A stretch of DNA of 36,328 bases from an uncultured Bacteroidales bacterium (GCA_937926515.1 CALAZZ010000005.1:1-36328), one strand, 5' to 3'; shown: positions 18,232 to 25,583, counted from the first letter of the stretch. Notes: generated by a model from the sequence alone, not told the origin. A program made the numbers and translations.

Positions 18232-18624
18232 CTAGAAAGCCTTATCCAGTTCATCGGGTAAAAATGGCCTGCCCTGGCTATTGATAGCTGTTCCCATCAC
18301 TTTGGCACTGATAATTGGTTTGCGGTCGGGGAGCCGAAATATTTTTTGGTTAAAGCCAAAGCGCAAGGGTGAAATACGCTCGGGGCTACAACTTACCGTA
18401 AAGCTATCGCCGCTTCGCAAAGGATAATGGTAATCCAGCTCAATACGTTTTACTACTAGTAACACACCTTCATCGTTGAGACGAGCAAAATCAAGGCCAA
18501 TAAATTTTAGAAATTCGTGTCGTGCATGTTCGAGATAATGCTGATAATTGGCATTGTTAACAACACCCTGAATATCACACTCATAGTCTCGAACTTTAAA
18601 TTCAATCTCAAAAATATCCTGCAT
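18232..18624 (-). CDS. Acyl-CoA thioesterase, hot-dog fold (4HBT/YbgC-like)
   Basis: A 130-residue single hot-dog-domain protein. Asp17 in the segment ECDIQGVVNNANYQHYLEHARHEFL matches the catalytic Asp of the 4-hydroxybenzoyl-CoA thioesterase/YbgC group (usual form D.xGHVNNaxYlxylE), here with QGVVNN. It probably hydrolyses an acyl-CoA or acyl-ACP thioester; the substrate cannot be told from the sequence. The gene has its own -7 element at 18640-18647 and is divergent from the nitroreductase gene, so the two share a short control region. Confidence 0.85.
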   Translation of the reverse strand: MQDIFEIEFKVRDYECDIQGVVNNANYQHYLEHARHEFLKFIGLDFARLNDEGVLLVVKRIELDYHYPLRSGDSFTVSCSPERISPLRFGFNQKIFRLPDRKPIISAKVMGTAINSQGRPFLPDELDKAF

Positions 18625-18639
18625 AAATCAAATTTTTAA

Positions 18640-18647
18640 CAAAGCTA
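18640..18647 (-). promoter_or_regulatory. -7 element of the thioesterase gene
   Basis: The minus strand reads TAGCTTTG, a perfect TAnnTTTG, 15 bases before the start codon. Confidence 0.5.
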
Positions 18648-18688
18648 GGTATATCCAACGATCATAAGGCCTGGTGGCAGATAAATTG

Positions 18689-18696
18689 TAAATTTG
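18689..18696 (+). promoter_or_regulatory. -7 element of the nitroreductase gene
   Basis: TAAATTTG is a perfect TAnnTTTG only 10 bases before the ATG at 18707. The predicted leader is just a few bases, so the mRNA may be nearly leaderless. Confidence 0.5.
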
Positions 18697-18706
18697 AAGA
18701 AAAAAG

Positions 18707-19225
18707 ATGGATTTTCTCGCACTTGCGCGATCAAGATACAGTTATCGCGACTATGATTCAACCCGCCCGGTTGAAAAAGAAAAAATTTTTCGCATCCTCG
18801 AAGCAGGACGCATGGCGCCATCGGCTGCCAACCGCCAGCCCTGGACGTTTATGGTTGTAACAACCGAAGAAATGCTGCCCAAAATACATCAGTGTTATCC
18901 AGCATCCTGGTTCCAAAAAGCTCCGGCTATACTGATCGTGAAGGGCAGAAGGAGCGAGGCCTGGACCAGACGAAATGATGGATACAATGCCATCGAAACA
19001 GACCTTACCATCGCCATGGATCATATGATACTTGCTGCAACAGCCGAAGGCCTGGCCACTTGCTGGATTGCAGCATTTGATCCACAAGTTCTCTACCGTG
19101 CACTCGGTCTGCAAAAGGATGAAGTAATATTTTCCATCACCCCAGTTGGGTATGCAGGAGATGATGTATCAGCAAAAAGGAGTAAAAGCCGCAAACCTTT
19201 GTCGGATATCGTCACCTGGCTTTAA
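18707..19225 (+). CDS. Nitroreductase family FMN oxidoreductase
   Basis: A 172-residue protein with the nitroreductase pattern: SRYSYRDY with the Arg/Ser that hold the FMN phosphate, GRMAPSAANRQPWTFMVV, and a C-terminal GYAGD segment. The middle is compact, as in the short NfsA/NfnB-like family members of anaerobes. Enzymes of this family reduce quinones, nitro compounds or enones with NAD(P)H; the natural substrate is not evident. Single gene, divergent from the thioesterase. Confidence 0.9.
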   Translation: MDFLALARSRYSYRDYDSTRPVEKEKIFRILEAGRMAPSAANRQPWTFMVVTTEEMLPKIHQCYPASWFQKAPAILIVKGRRSEAWTRRNDGYNAIETDLTIAMDHMILAATAEGLATCWIAAFDPQVLYRALGLQKDEVIFSITPVGYAGDDVSAKRSKSRKPLSDIVTWL

Positions 19226-19267
19226 TTATGAATGCTACCGGAAAGACTGGTTATGTGATATTTATCG

Positions 19268-19299
19268 TAACATTACAAAATATTTTCATAGAAATGTTA
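19268..19299. repeat. Inverted repeat upstream of the hydrolase-sigma operon
   Basis: TAACATT (19268-19274) and AATGTTA (19293-19299) form a perfect 7-bp inverted repeat with an 18-base centre in the 141-base gap before the hydrolase. No TAnnTTTG was found here, so the operon may use another sigma factor, perhaps its own. A regulator site is possible but unproven. Confidence 0.3.
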
Positions 19300-19366
19300 T
19301 AAATTCTGTTTTTGATGTACTAATGGTATAAACATTCAACTTTTACTAACAAAAACTTTTAATACC

Positions 19367-20257
19367 ATGAAACACATCAAATATTTGACTCGTAAAATGG
19401 GTTCCGCATTATTACTATGCGCCATAGTTATTATTTCAAACAACTCCAGGGCACAGTATAGTTTCAGTGTTGAAAAAACCGGTTCAGGCCAAGCTGTCAT
19501 ACTCATTCCAGGCCTTATAACCAGTGGTGAGGTTTGGGATGAATCTGTGCGGGCATTGTCAGATCAATTCGAATGCCATGTCATTACATTAGCAGGTTAT
19601 GCCGGACAGCCACCACTGGAGCAAGGGCCTTATTTGCCAACCTTTAAAAATGAGCTCATCAGGTATATTGAAAACAATAATCTGGATAAGGTTTCACTGA
19701 TTGGCCACAGTTTGGGAGGCTTTCTTTCGTTGCTTATCGGCTTAGAGAATTTAGCTGTGATAGAGCGGATAATCGTGGTGGATGCCCTCCCTTTTCTGCC
19801 TGCACTATCTAATCCTGGCGTAACAGCCTCATTTGAAGAGGAAATGGCAATGCAATATTTCAATAATCTTCAACAGATGGATGATGAGCAACGCATGAGT
19901 TTTCGGCTGATGACCGCAAGAAGTATGACAAATGACTCAACCAAATGGGAGCAACTGGTCAGATGGTTTAATGATTCAGACCCTAAAACTGAAGCTTATT
20001 CCTCATTTGAAATGATGGGTATGGACCTGCGTCACGAACTTCATGAACTCAATGTTCCGACAATGGTATTGGTACCTCATGATGAGAACCCAGATTTTCC
20101 ATTGTTTACTGGTAAAATGGCTTTGCAAATGTATCATGACCAATATGCGAAAGCGCCCCAGGTTCAGATTACGCTTGTCGATGAAGCCAAACACTTTCTG
20201 ATGTATGATCAGCCTGAACTTTTTATCAAGCAGATTAGAGGCTTTTTAACTGAATAA
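19367..20257 (+). CDS. Exported alpha/beta-hydrolase
   Basis: A 296-residue protein with an N-terminal signal peptide (hydrophobic stretch about 13-24, cleavage near SRAQ at 30). The alpha/beta-hydrolase core follows, with the oxyanion region ILIPGL, the nucleophile elbow GHSLGG (Ser115) and the catalytic His276 in DEAKHFLMYDQP. The acid is probably in the LVPHDENPD loop near 239. A lipase, esterase or lactonase role in the periplasm is likely but the substrate is unknown. A sigma factor gene begins 7 bases after its stop, so hydrolase, sigma factor and membrane protein appear to form one operon. This suggests an envelope-stress or signal-degrading function. Confidence 0.85.
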   Translation: MKHIKYLTRKMGSALLLCAIVIISNNSRAQYSFSVEKTGSGQAVILIPGLITSGEVWDESVRALSDQFECHVITLAGYAGQPPLEQGPYLPTFKNELIRYIENNNLDKVSLIGHSLGGFLSLLIGLENLAVIERIIVVDALPFLPALSNPGVTASFEEEMAMQYFNNLQQMDDEQRMSFRLMTARSMTNDSTKWEQLVRWFNDSDPKTEAYSSFEMMGMDLRHELHELNVPTMVLVPHDENPDFPLFTGKMALQMYHDQYAKAPQVQITLVDEAKHFLMYDQPELFIKQIRGFLTE

Positions 20258-20264
20258 TAGAGGG

Positions 20265-20765
20265 ATGGATAACAAAGAGCAGCTTTTTAAGACGTTGATC
20301 AGCAGTTCTAAAAACAGTATTTACAGGGTATGCTTTTCGTTTTTGGACCACACTGAGGACGTTAACGATTTGCAGCAGGAGATTTATATTGAATTATGGA
20401 AATCTCTCGATCGCTTTAAAGGTAAGAGTGCCTGGAATACATTCATATACCGCATCGCAATCAACACAGCTATTCGCTTTAAAACAAAACTTTCAAATTA
20501 CAATGTTCTTAAACCGGAGCTTAGTGACTTAACAGATGCAAGCATGGTTACCTATCCGACTGACGAGCACGAAGAACAATTGAAAAGCCTGCAAAAGGCG
20601 ATCAAAATGCTGCCTGATAGGGAAAGAATCCTGATATCTCTCCTTCTTGAAGATTTGTCATACAAGGAAATTGCATCCATATTAAATATCAGCGTCGGGC
20701 ATGTTGGCGTAAGGATTGCGCGTGTTAAAGAAAAACTAAAGAAATTGATGAACCATGAAGAATAA
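20265..20765 (+). CDS. RNA polymerase sigma factor, ECF type
   Basis: A 166-residue two-domain sigma factor. Region 2 spans about 15-80 (core helix DVNDLQQEIYIELWKSLDRFKG, then NTFIYRIAINTAIRFK) and region 4 about 108-160 (LPDRERILISLLLEDLSYKEIASILNISVGHVGVRIARVKEKLKKLM). Region 1 and the region 3 domain are missing, as in ECF sigma factors. Its stop overlaps the start of the next gene by 11 bases, the usual arrangement for a sigma/anti-sigma pair. It probably controls an envelope or stress regulon, perhaps including its own operon. Confidence 0.92.
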   Translation: MDNKEQLFKTLISSSKNSIYRVCFSFLDHTEDVNDLQQEIYIELWKSLDRFKGKSAWNTFIYRIAINTAIRFKTKLSNYNVLKPELSDLTDASMVTYPTDEHEEQLKSLQKAIKMLPDRERILISLLLEDLSYKEIASILNISVGHVGVRIARVKEKLKKLMNHEE

Positions 20766-21408
20766 TGAATTAGACAAACTGAAGAACCTGTGGCAAAGCC
20801 ACACAGATAATTCAGACATAGATATGACCCATATAATTCCAGAGGCCAGGAAGCAACTCAAAGCCCAGCATAAAGCAATGCTAATCAGCAACATTTTTGT
20901 TTCCATTTCATTTGTCGCCGTGTTCATAGTAATCCTTTGGGTTGGGACTTCCTTTCCGGGCAGGTCAATATATTTCTATGCTAGCCTGGGTGCCATGGGG
21001 CTGTTGCTTGTGTCACTTTTGGCGGGGATGTGGGCAGGAGTTCGCTTTCGAAATATAAATTCCGACATGGAACCCCGCAGGTACATTGACTCCTCCATCA
21101 AAAAACTAAAAATCAGGCATTTTATGTTAAAATATGCTACACCTGGCTTTCTCATTCTACTCTTGCTGGTGTTCATGTTTTATTATGCCGATCTGTTTGA
21201 GGGTGAGTCACAACAATTCAAAATTTTGGCTTATGGTATTACCGTTTTATACTTCCTCATAATTACCGTCCTCATGCGTAAGAAACGCTCCAGGCAGTTA
21301 AAAGAAATCGTTAGATTGCTTCAATATCTAAATCTTTGGAAAGACAACCTGAAGGATGAGCAGGGTGATCCTGCCAATGAGGATACCATGAGCTCAATGG
21401 CGTTATAG
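20755..21408 (+). CDS. Four-helix membrane protein, putative anti-sigma factor
   Basis: A 217-residue protein. A soluble N-terminus of about 40 residues (LDKLKNLWQSH) is followed by four hydrophobic segments at about 42-64, 72-95, 126-146 and 154-174, and a charged cytoplasmic tail. No zinc-binding ASD motif (HxxxCxxC) is present. Its 11-base overlap with the ECF sigma gene and its topology support a membrane anti-sigma role, but this is context-based. An uncharacterised membrane protein of another function is the alternative. Confidence 0.6.
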   Translation: MKNNELDKLKNLWQSHTDNSDIDMTHIIPEARKQLKAQHKAMLISNIFVSISFVAVFIVILWVGTSFPGRSIYFYASLGAMGLLLVSLLAGMWAGVRFRNINSDMEPRRYIDSSIKKLKIRHFMLKYATPGFLILLLLVFMFYYADLFEGESQQFKILAYGITVLYFLIITVLMRKKRSRQLKEIVRLLQYLNLWKDNLKDEQGDPANEDTMSSMAL

Positions 21409-21441
21409 CGTGGCGGTTGATTCAGATTCCTTTATTGGTTT

Positions 21442-21453
21442 GTGAGGCCTCAC
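21442..21453. repeat. 12-bp perfect palindrome between convergent genes
   Basis: GTGAGGCCTCAC is a perfect palindrome overlapping the stop codon of the phosphatase gene at 21450-21452. With no loop it is more like a protein site or a fortuitous palindrome than a terminator. Confidence 0.4.
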
Positions 21454-21917
21454 TGATTTAATTGTTTAATCAACGCGCGGGATCCTTTTTCAAGCAAATC
21501 TATCACCAGGTCGAAACCATCTGACCCACCGTAGTAAGGATCAGGAACGTGGTCAAAGCCTGTATTAACAAGGTAGTCACCCATGCGATATATTTTGGAT
21601 TCATCTTCAGTTGTCCGGGCCATTTCTTTCAAATCATAATAGTTGTTGTCGTCCATAGCGATGATCATATCAAACCGGTCAAAGTCGCTGGCAGCATCAA
21701 ACCCACGCGATATGCCTGTAATTTGATATCCTCTTTCCGCAGCGTGCTTTCTCATCCGGGCATCAGCACGTTCACCTGAATGCCATGCAGATGTACCGGC
21801 CGAGTCCACTTCAACATCAATATTCTTCTTTTTTGTAAGTGTCAGAAAAATAGCTTCTGCTGCGGGTGAGCGGCAAATATTACCCAGACAAACGAAGAGA
21901 ATTTTTTTCTTTTCCAT
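21450..21917 (-). CDS. Low-molecular-weight protein-tyrosine phosphatase
   Basis: A 155-residue phosphatase with the P-loop signature CLGNICRSP (Cys10 and Arg16 of Cx5R) and the general acid Asp126 in DPYYGG, so the active site is complete. Substrates are usually phosphotyrosine on capsule or exopolysaccharide kinases, but no partner kinase is in the window. The frame reaches 21938 (MLYYFCS extension), but the -7 element at 21922-21929 lies there, so 21917 is preferred. Confidence 0.93.
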   Translation of the reverse strand: MEKKKILFVCLGNICRSPAAEAIFLTLTKKKNIDVEVDSAGTSAWHSGERADARMRKHAAERGYQITGISRGFDAASDFDRFDMIIAMDDNNYYDLKEMARTTEDESKIYRMGDYLVNTGFDHVPDPYYGGSDGFDLVIDLLEKGSRALIKQLNQ

Positions 21918-21921
21918 ACTA

Positions 21922-21929
21922 CAAAAATA
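21922..21929 (-). promoter_or_regulatory. -7 element of the phosphatase gene
   Basis: The minus strand reads TATTTTTG, a perfect TAnnTTTG, and the ATG at 21917 begins within about five bases, so the transcript may be leaderless. The A-rich region makes a chance match possible. Confidence 0.4.
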
Positions 21930-21978
21930 GTAAAGCAAATGATATCCGGATAAAGTGTAATGGTAACTGCAGATAGGT

Positions 21979-21986
21979 TAATTTTG
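21979..21986 (+). promoter_or_regulatory. -7 element of tRNA-Thr
   Basis: TAATTTTG is a perfect TAnnTTTG, 15 bases before the tRNA. No clear -33 TTG was found. Confidence 0.55.
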
Positions 21987-22001
21987 CAATATGGAACATA
22001 T

Positions 22002-22074
22002 GCCTTCTTAGCTCAGCTGGTAGAGCAGCTCACTCGTAATGAGCAGGTCGCGGGTTCGAGTCCCGTGGAAGGCT
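22002..22074 (+). tRNA. tRNA-Thr (anticodon CGT)
   Basis: A 73-base cloverleaf with acceptor arms GCCTTCT (22002-22008) and GGAAGGC (22067-22073), the anticodon stem GCTCA/TGAGC, and anticodon CGT at 22035-22037. The T-loop is TTCGAGT and the discriminator T. CCA is not encoded. No integrase gene or duplicated 3' end was seen next to it. Confidence 0.96.
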
Positions 22075-22146
22075 CACTTCATTGATGATTGAATTCAACA
22101 TTACAGCAATAGAATGGGAAGATGATGATCCTTAAAGCCTAACCTC

Positions 22147-22176
22147 TTGCTGTATACGAAAAAAAAGCTAATTTTG
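22147..22176 (+). promoter_or_regulatory. Promoter of tRNA-Arg
   Basis: TTG at 22147-22149, a 19-base spacer and TAATTTTG at 22169-22176 fit the Bacteroidota -33/-7 layout, 12 bases before the tRNA. Confidence 0.7.
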
Positions 22177-22188
22177 CAGCCCTAAACC

Positions 22189-22260
22189 GGCCCCATAGTT
22201 CAAGGGATAGAATGGAAGTTTCCTAAACTTTAGATCCAGGTTCGAGTCCTGGTGGGGCTA
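22189..22260 (+). tRNA. tRNA-Arg (anticodon CCT)
   Basis: A 72-base cloverleaf: acceptor arms GGCCCCA (22189-22195) and TGGGGCT (22253-22259) with a G1-U72 wobble, anticodon stem GAAGT/ACTTT with anticodon CCT at 22222-22224, T-stem CCAGG/CCTGG and discriminator A. CCA is not encoded. Confidence 0.95.
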
Positions 22261-22262
22261 CG

Positions 22263-22299
22263 AACCACTTGATTATAAACTAACAAGTGGTTTTTTTTA
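22263..22299. terminator. Bidirectional terminator between tRNA-Arg and the usp gene
   Basis: AACCACTTG (22263-22271) pairs with CAAGTGGTT (22284-22292), followed by T residues to 22298. The T tract runs into the TTA that is the reverse-strand stop codon of the converging usp gene (22297-22299). It is the strongest terminator in the window. Confidence 0.85.
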
Positions 22300-23412
22300 T
22301 CCGAGCTTTTCCCTGAAGACAAACAAGGGGATTTCGGTCTGGAACAAAATCCTGCGTGTCAGGCTGGGCTTAAACAATTGACTTAGCAAATTGCGTTTTC
22401 GGGATCCTATGGCGATTACATCCACCTTTTTTTCATGGATAAAGTCCTCTATCCCCTGTAAAAAATCATCACTTTCAATGATTCCACATTCAATGTCGAA
22501 TTCCCCGTATTCCTTATTGAAATGCTCTCTCATCTGCTTCATGCGCAAGGAGTCAATGGTAAAGCTGTCCTTAAGATTGACATGCACACAATAAATTTTG
22601 ATACCAAATGGCCTCACAAAAGCTATCAACCGGTGTAGGGCACTAAAATCAGTTACATCGAAATTAGTGGCATAGAGAATGCTGTTGGGACGCGTGAAGT
22701 TTTTTGCATTATAATCGCCCGGAACAGCCATTACCGGGACAGAGCTGTTTTCTATCAGGCGTGCGGTTGTGCTCCCAAATAAGCTTTTACTTTCTCTATT
22801 GCGGCCTCTCGTGCCCATGACAATCAAACCGGGTTGATACTCATCAGAAATCAACAAAATGGAATCGACAGTGCCACCACGGATCAAGTCAAAGTCAATG
22901 TCCACTCCACGGATCTTTTCCTCACGAATACGTTTTTTCAGTTCAGCTGCTAACTCTTCACACTGCTTGCGGGCCTGCTGCTCCTGCTCCTGCAATATAC
23001 CTTCAAAATTAACCTGATAAGCATATACCTCGTTCAGGGCAAAAGGTTCTCCCGCATTGCTAAACCATACGTGTAACAGCCGTATGTCGGCTTTAAGATA
23101 CCGTGCCAGATTTAGAGCATAATGTGCAGCATTAATGCTTAAGTCGGAAAAGTCAATCGGTACCAGTATTCTACGTACACTGCGCAAGGTTTTAACGGTA
23201 ACGGCCTTCTTCCCGCCAACAGCCTTTTGCATCTCCCTTAAAATGGGATATGCACGCTCGGCATCAGCTTCTTTTATCCTTACCTCCACTCCCTGGAGAC
23301 TACCAATATTGGTGAGAAAACAGTCAATGCCCTCCATTTCAAGACGGCCTTTTAATAACAGTGCGCGCGAATAGGTATGACTGGCAATGGTAATAATATT
23401 GTCTTTATCCAT
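22297..23412 (-). CDS. DUF2007-type domain plus tandem UspA universal stress protein
   Basis: A 371-residue protein with an N-terminal domain of about 65 residues resembling the DUF2007 putative signal-transducing domain (LLLKGRLEMEGIDCFLTN, GVEVRIKEADAERAYPIL). Two UspA domains follow, at about 80-235 and 243-371. The first has the ATP-binding pattern GTRGR with GSTTARLIENSSVPV; the second lacks the glycine-rich loop (GSRKRN, TRRILFQTEIPLFV) and is probably structural. UspA tandems respond to starvation, oxidants or low oxygen; the joined domain suggests an extra sensory input. The gene has no obvious -7 element and ends in the terminator shared with tRNA-Arg. Confidence 0.85.
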   Translation of the reverse strand: MDKDNIITIASHTYSRALLLKGRLEMEGIDCFLTNIGSLQGVEVRIKEADAERAYPILREMQKAVGGKKAVTVKTLRSVRRILVPIDFSDLSINAAHYALNLARYLKADIRLLHVWFSNAGEPFALNEVYAYQVNFEGILQEQEQQARKQCEELAAELKKRIREEKIRGVDIDFDLIRGGTVDSILLISDEYQPGLIVMGTRGRNRESKSLFGSTTARLIENSSVPVMAVPGDYNAKNFTRPNSILYATNFDVTDFSALHRLIAFVRPFGIKIYCVHVNLKDSFTIDSLRMKQMREHFNKEYGEFDIECGIIESDDFLQGIEDFIHEKKVDVIAIGSRKRNLLSQLFKPSLTRRILFQTEIPLFVFREKLG

Positions 23413-23584
23413 ATTATGCTGATTTAAGGTTTGTTCAAAGCCTGATGTACGTCAAAAACACATTAAAGTTCGTGATTTTTTTCCTTCATGTCAATAAAAT
23501 CGACATATTTTCCTAATTCATACCGTAATTTATTCAAATCTGATGCGGTTTGAATCAAAACCCGGAGATGTCGATGAAACACTA

Positions 23585-23592
23585 TACCTTTG
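23585..23592 (+). promoter_or_regulatory. -7 element of the pseudouridine synthase gene
   Basis: TACCTTTG is a perfect TAnnTTTG 19 bases before the ATG at 23612; it lies after the upstream in-frame ATG at 23543, so 23612 is the start that the transcript can use. Confidence 0.6.
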
Positions 23593-23611
23593 TGTTCTAA
23601 TTTTTAACAAA

Positions 23612-24538
23612 ATGAATCGCAAAGGAATTGGAGGTAGGAAAAGTACCGGCCAGGATAAAAACGTAGGAAAGCCTAAAAGGAAACCTGTTTCATCAGATCA
23701 GCAACCAAAAGAAAAGAAAAAGAGTAGAATAGACACTAAGAGAAGCATTGCTCCTAAATCAGCAAGTGATAAACCAAAGGCCTCATCATCACGCAAGCAG
23801 CAGGCCACCTCACCCTCTTCCGGAGACCTGATTCGTTTGAATAAATACCTGGCCGATGCAGGCGTATGCTCGCGGCGCGAGGCTGACGAGTTAATCAAGG
23901 CAGGTGTTGTAAAAGTAAATGACAAGATCGTAACAGAGCTGGGTACTAAAGTCAGTGTCAGTGATAAGGTGAACTATGGAGGACAGACACTTAGGCGTGA
24001 AAAACTACGCTATGTGCTCCTCAATAAACCCAAAGACTATATCACCACATCTGATGACCCTTTCAATCGTAAAACTGTGTTGGAACTGATTTCCAAGGCC
24101 TGTACCGAACGTATTTATCCTGTTGGCCGCCTCGACCGCAATACTACGGGTTTACTTCTTTTTACAAATGACGGGGAACTGGCTAAAAAACTGATGCATC
24201 CTCGTCATCGGGTTAAAAAACTATACCATGTTGAACTGGACAAAGCACTTACGAAAGCTGACCTGTTGCGCATTGCAGATGGTCTTGAGCTGGAGGACGG
24301 AAAAGCCGAAGTGGATCGAATTGCATGGGTAGAGCATGCCGAGTCAAAAAAAGAAGTTGGCATAGAACTGCATTCCGGTAAAAATCGCATCGTAAGGCGT
24401 ATTTTTGAGCATCTCGGATATAAAATAATTAAACTTGACCGGGTGATGTTTGCCGGACTTACAAAGCTCAACCTTCCCCGAGGCAGATGGCGTCATCTCA
24501 CCGAGCGTGAAACTGGCATGCTGAAAATGCTCAAATAA
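23612..24538 (+). CDS. rluB: Pseudouridine synthase of the RsuA/RluB/E/F family
   Basis: A 308-residue rRNA pseudouridine synthase. A Lys/Ser-rich, low-complexity N-terminal extension (about 1-70), common in Bacteroidota members, precedes an S4 RNA-binding domain (about 72-118, LIRLNKYLADAGVCSRREADELI) and the catalytic domain with Asp175 in VGRLDRNTTGLLLFTNDGEL. It changes uridine to pseudouridine in the large- or small-subunit rRNA; 23S rRNA (RluB-like) is a guess based on the family. The open frame extends to an ATG at 23543, but the -7 element lies downstream of that codon. Confidence 0.9.
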   Translation: MNRKGIGGRKSTGQDKNVGKPKRKPVSSDQQPKEKKKSRIDTKRSIAPKSASDKPKASSSRKQQATSPSSGDLIRLNKYLADAGVCSRREADELIKAGVVKVNDKIVTELGTKVSVSDKVNYGGQTLRREKLRYVLLNKPKDYITTSDDPFNRKTVLELISKACTERIYPVGRLDRNTTGLLLFTNDGELAKKLMHPRHRVKKLYHVELDKALTKADLLRIADGLELEDGKAEVDRIAWVEHAESKKEVGIELHSGKNRIVRRIFEHLGYKIIKLDRVMFAGLTKLNLPRGRWRHLTERETGMLKMLK

Positions 24539-24564
24539 AAACCTGTATCGATTGGATTGCTTGG

Positions 24565-24595
24565 TTGATTTTACCTGTCATTGTATTTATCTTTG
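24565..24595 (+). promoter_or_regulatory. Upstream promoter (P1) of the glycyl-radical operon
   Basis: TTG at 24565-24567, a 20-base spacer and TATCTTTG at 24588-24595 give a near-ideal Bacteroidota promoter about 180 bases before the activase start. Confidence 0.7.
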
Positions 24596-24611
24596 CTTAA
24601 AATTTCCCAAG

Positions 24612-24683
24612 ATGAGGGTGTTTTATATTTCCACGCTCTACCACAACAACGGCAAAGCCTTGTATGCCTGCTGGATATGCTGA
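24612..24683 (+). CDS. Possible 23-codon leader peptide
   Basis: An ATG-led frame of 23 codons, MRVFYISTLYHNNGKALYAC..., ends in TGA. It starts about 10 bases after the predicted start of the P1 transcript and ends before a palindrome and a second promoter element. It is rich in Tyr and Asn. The length is easily reached by chance, so this is a weak call. It might be a leader peptide controlling the downstream glycyl-radical genes, or a leftover gene fragment. Confidence 0.25.
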   Translation: MRVFYISTLYHNNGKALYACWIC

Positions 24684-24697
24684 GTGTTTCACTTTCC

Positions 24698-24717
24698 AAT
24701 CAAATATAAATTTGATT
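24698..24717. promoter_or_regulatory. 20-bp perfect inverted repeat covering a second promoter element
   Basis: AATCAAAT (24698-24705) and ATTTGATT (24710-24717) form a perfect palindrome around ATAA. The element TAAATTTG, a perfect TAnnTTTG, lies at 24707-24714 inside it, so binding of a dimeric regulator would cover that promoter. It could instead be an mRNA hairpin in the P1 transcript. The start point of this second promoter would be near 24721. Confidence 0.5.
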
Positions 24718-24776
24718 AAATGACGCTAACAGGATCATTCCTGCTTAGCTTGATCACCCTGGCATTAACAATTATC

Positions 24777-25571
24777 ATGAAAGGTTTGGTTTTCGACATC
24801 AGGAGTTTTTCGGTACACGACGGACCGGGTATCAGGCTCACTGTTTTTTTAAAAGGCTGTCCATTGCGTTGCCGGTGGTGTCACAACCCCGAAAGCCAGA
24901 TGCATTGCCCTGAAGAATTCATCCGTGTCCAAAGGGTTGGCGACATAAACCATGAGGTAAAGGAAACCATGGGAAAATACATGAATGCCATAGATGTGGT
25001 CAACAGGGCATTGGTTGATAAACCTTTTTTTGAGGAGTCAGGAGGTGGCATCACACTCTCAGGAGGTGAGCCACTAATGCAAATTGAGTTCACGACTGAA
25101 ATATTGCAAGCTTGCAAGCAGCATTCCCTCCATACTGTGATTGATACCAGCGGTTATGCGGAAACAAAAGATTTTCAAAGAGTTATTCCTTTCACCGACA
25201 TTTTCCTTTATGACCTAAAACTGATGGATCCAACCGCACACATTAAGTTTACCGGAAAAAGCAACCAACTTATCCACAACAATCTTTTAACACTTCTCAA
25301 CCAAAAAAGAAGGGTGTTCATTCGTATTCCGTTAATTCAGGACATTACGGACACCTCTTCAAACCTTGATGCCATAAGGCAGTTTCTGGACAGGGCAGGT
25401 GGGGTTGAGCGTATTGACCTGCTACCATATCATCATACCGCTAGCGGTAAATATGAAAGATTGCAAAAACCATTTATGAACAGTATGCCTAAACAATATG
25501 ATCCTAACAAAGCCGAAAAGATCAGGTTGTATTTTTCGGAAACGGCTGATTATGTTTCAGTTGGAGGATAA
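24777..25571 (+). CDS. Glycyl-radical enzyme activating protein (radical SAM)
   Basis: A 264-residue radical SAM activase that abstracts hydrogen from the glycine of its partner enzyme to form the glycyl radical. It has FSVHDGPGIR, the Cx3Cx2C cluster at Cys28, Cys32 and Cys35 (GCPLRCRWCHNPES) and the GGITLSGGEPLMQ motif. The segment between Cys35 and GGITLSGGEP has only one other cysteine, so the extra ferredoxin-like clusters of many GRE activases are missing; it resembles the short PFL-activase type. An ATG at 24720 would add 19 hydrophobic residues, but the second promoter element would start near there, so 24777 is chosen. The partner gene begins 12 bases downstream. Confidence 0.9.
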   Translation: MKGLVFDIRSFSVHDGPGIRLTVFLKGCPLRCRWCHNPESQMHCPEEFIRVQRVGDINHEVKETMGKYMNAIDVVNRALVDKPFFEESGGGITLSGGEPLMQIEFTTEILQACKQHSLHTVIDTSGYAETKDFQRVIPFTDIFLYDLKLMDPTAHIKFTGKSNQLIHNNLLTLLNQKRRVFIRIPLIQDITDTSSNLDAIRQFLDRAGGVERIDLLPYHHTASGKYERLQKPFMNSMPKQYDPNKAEKIRLYFSETADYVSVGG

Positions 25572-25583
25572 CTTTGCCAAAGT

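Noticed and set aside
22002..22260. tRNA genes as attachment sites for a mobile element
   Set aside because: No integrase and no duplicated tRNA 3' end is seen, and the genes beyond them look like core genes.
24698..24717. An FNR-type oxygen-response box
   Set aside because: The half-sites are in the opposite order (ATCAA...TTGAT), so it does not match TTGAT-N4-ATCAA.
24720..24776. A membrane leader on the activase from the ATG at 24720
   Set aside because: The hydrophobic 19-residue extension is not found in the family, and the second promoter element would start transcription at about that codon.
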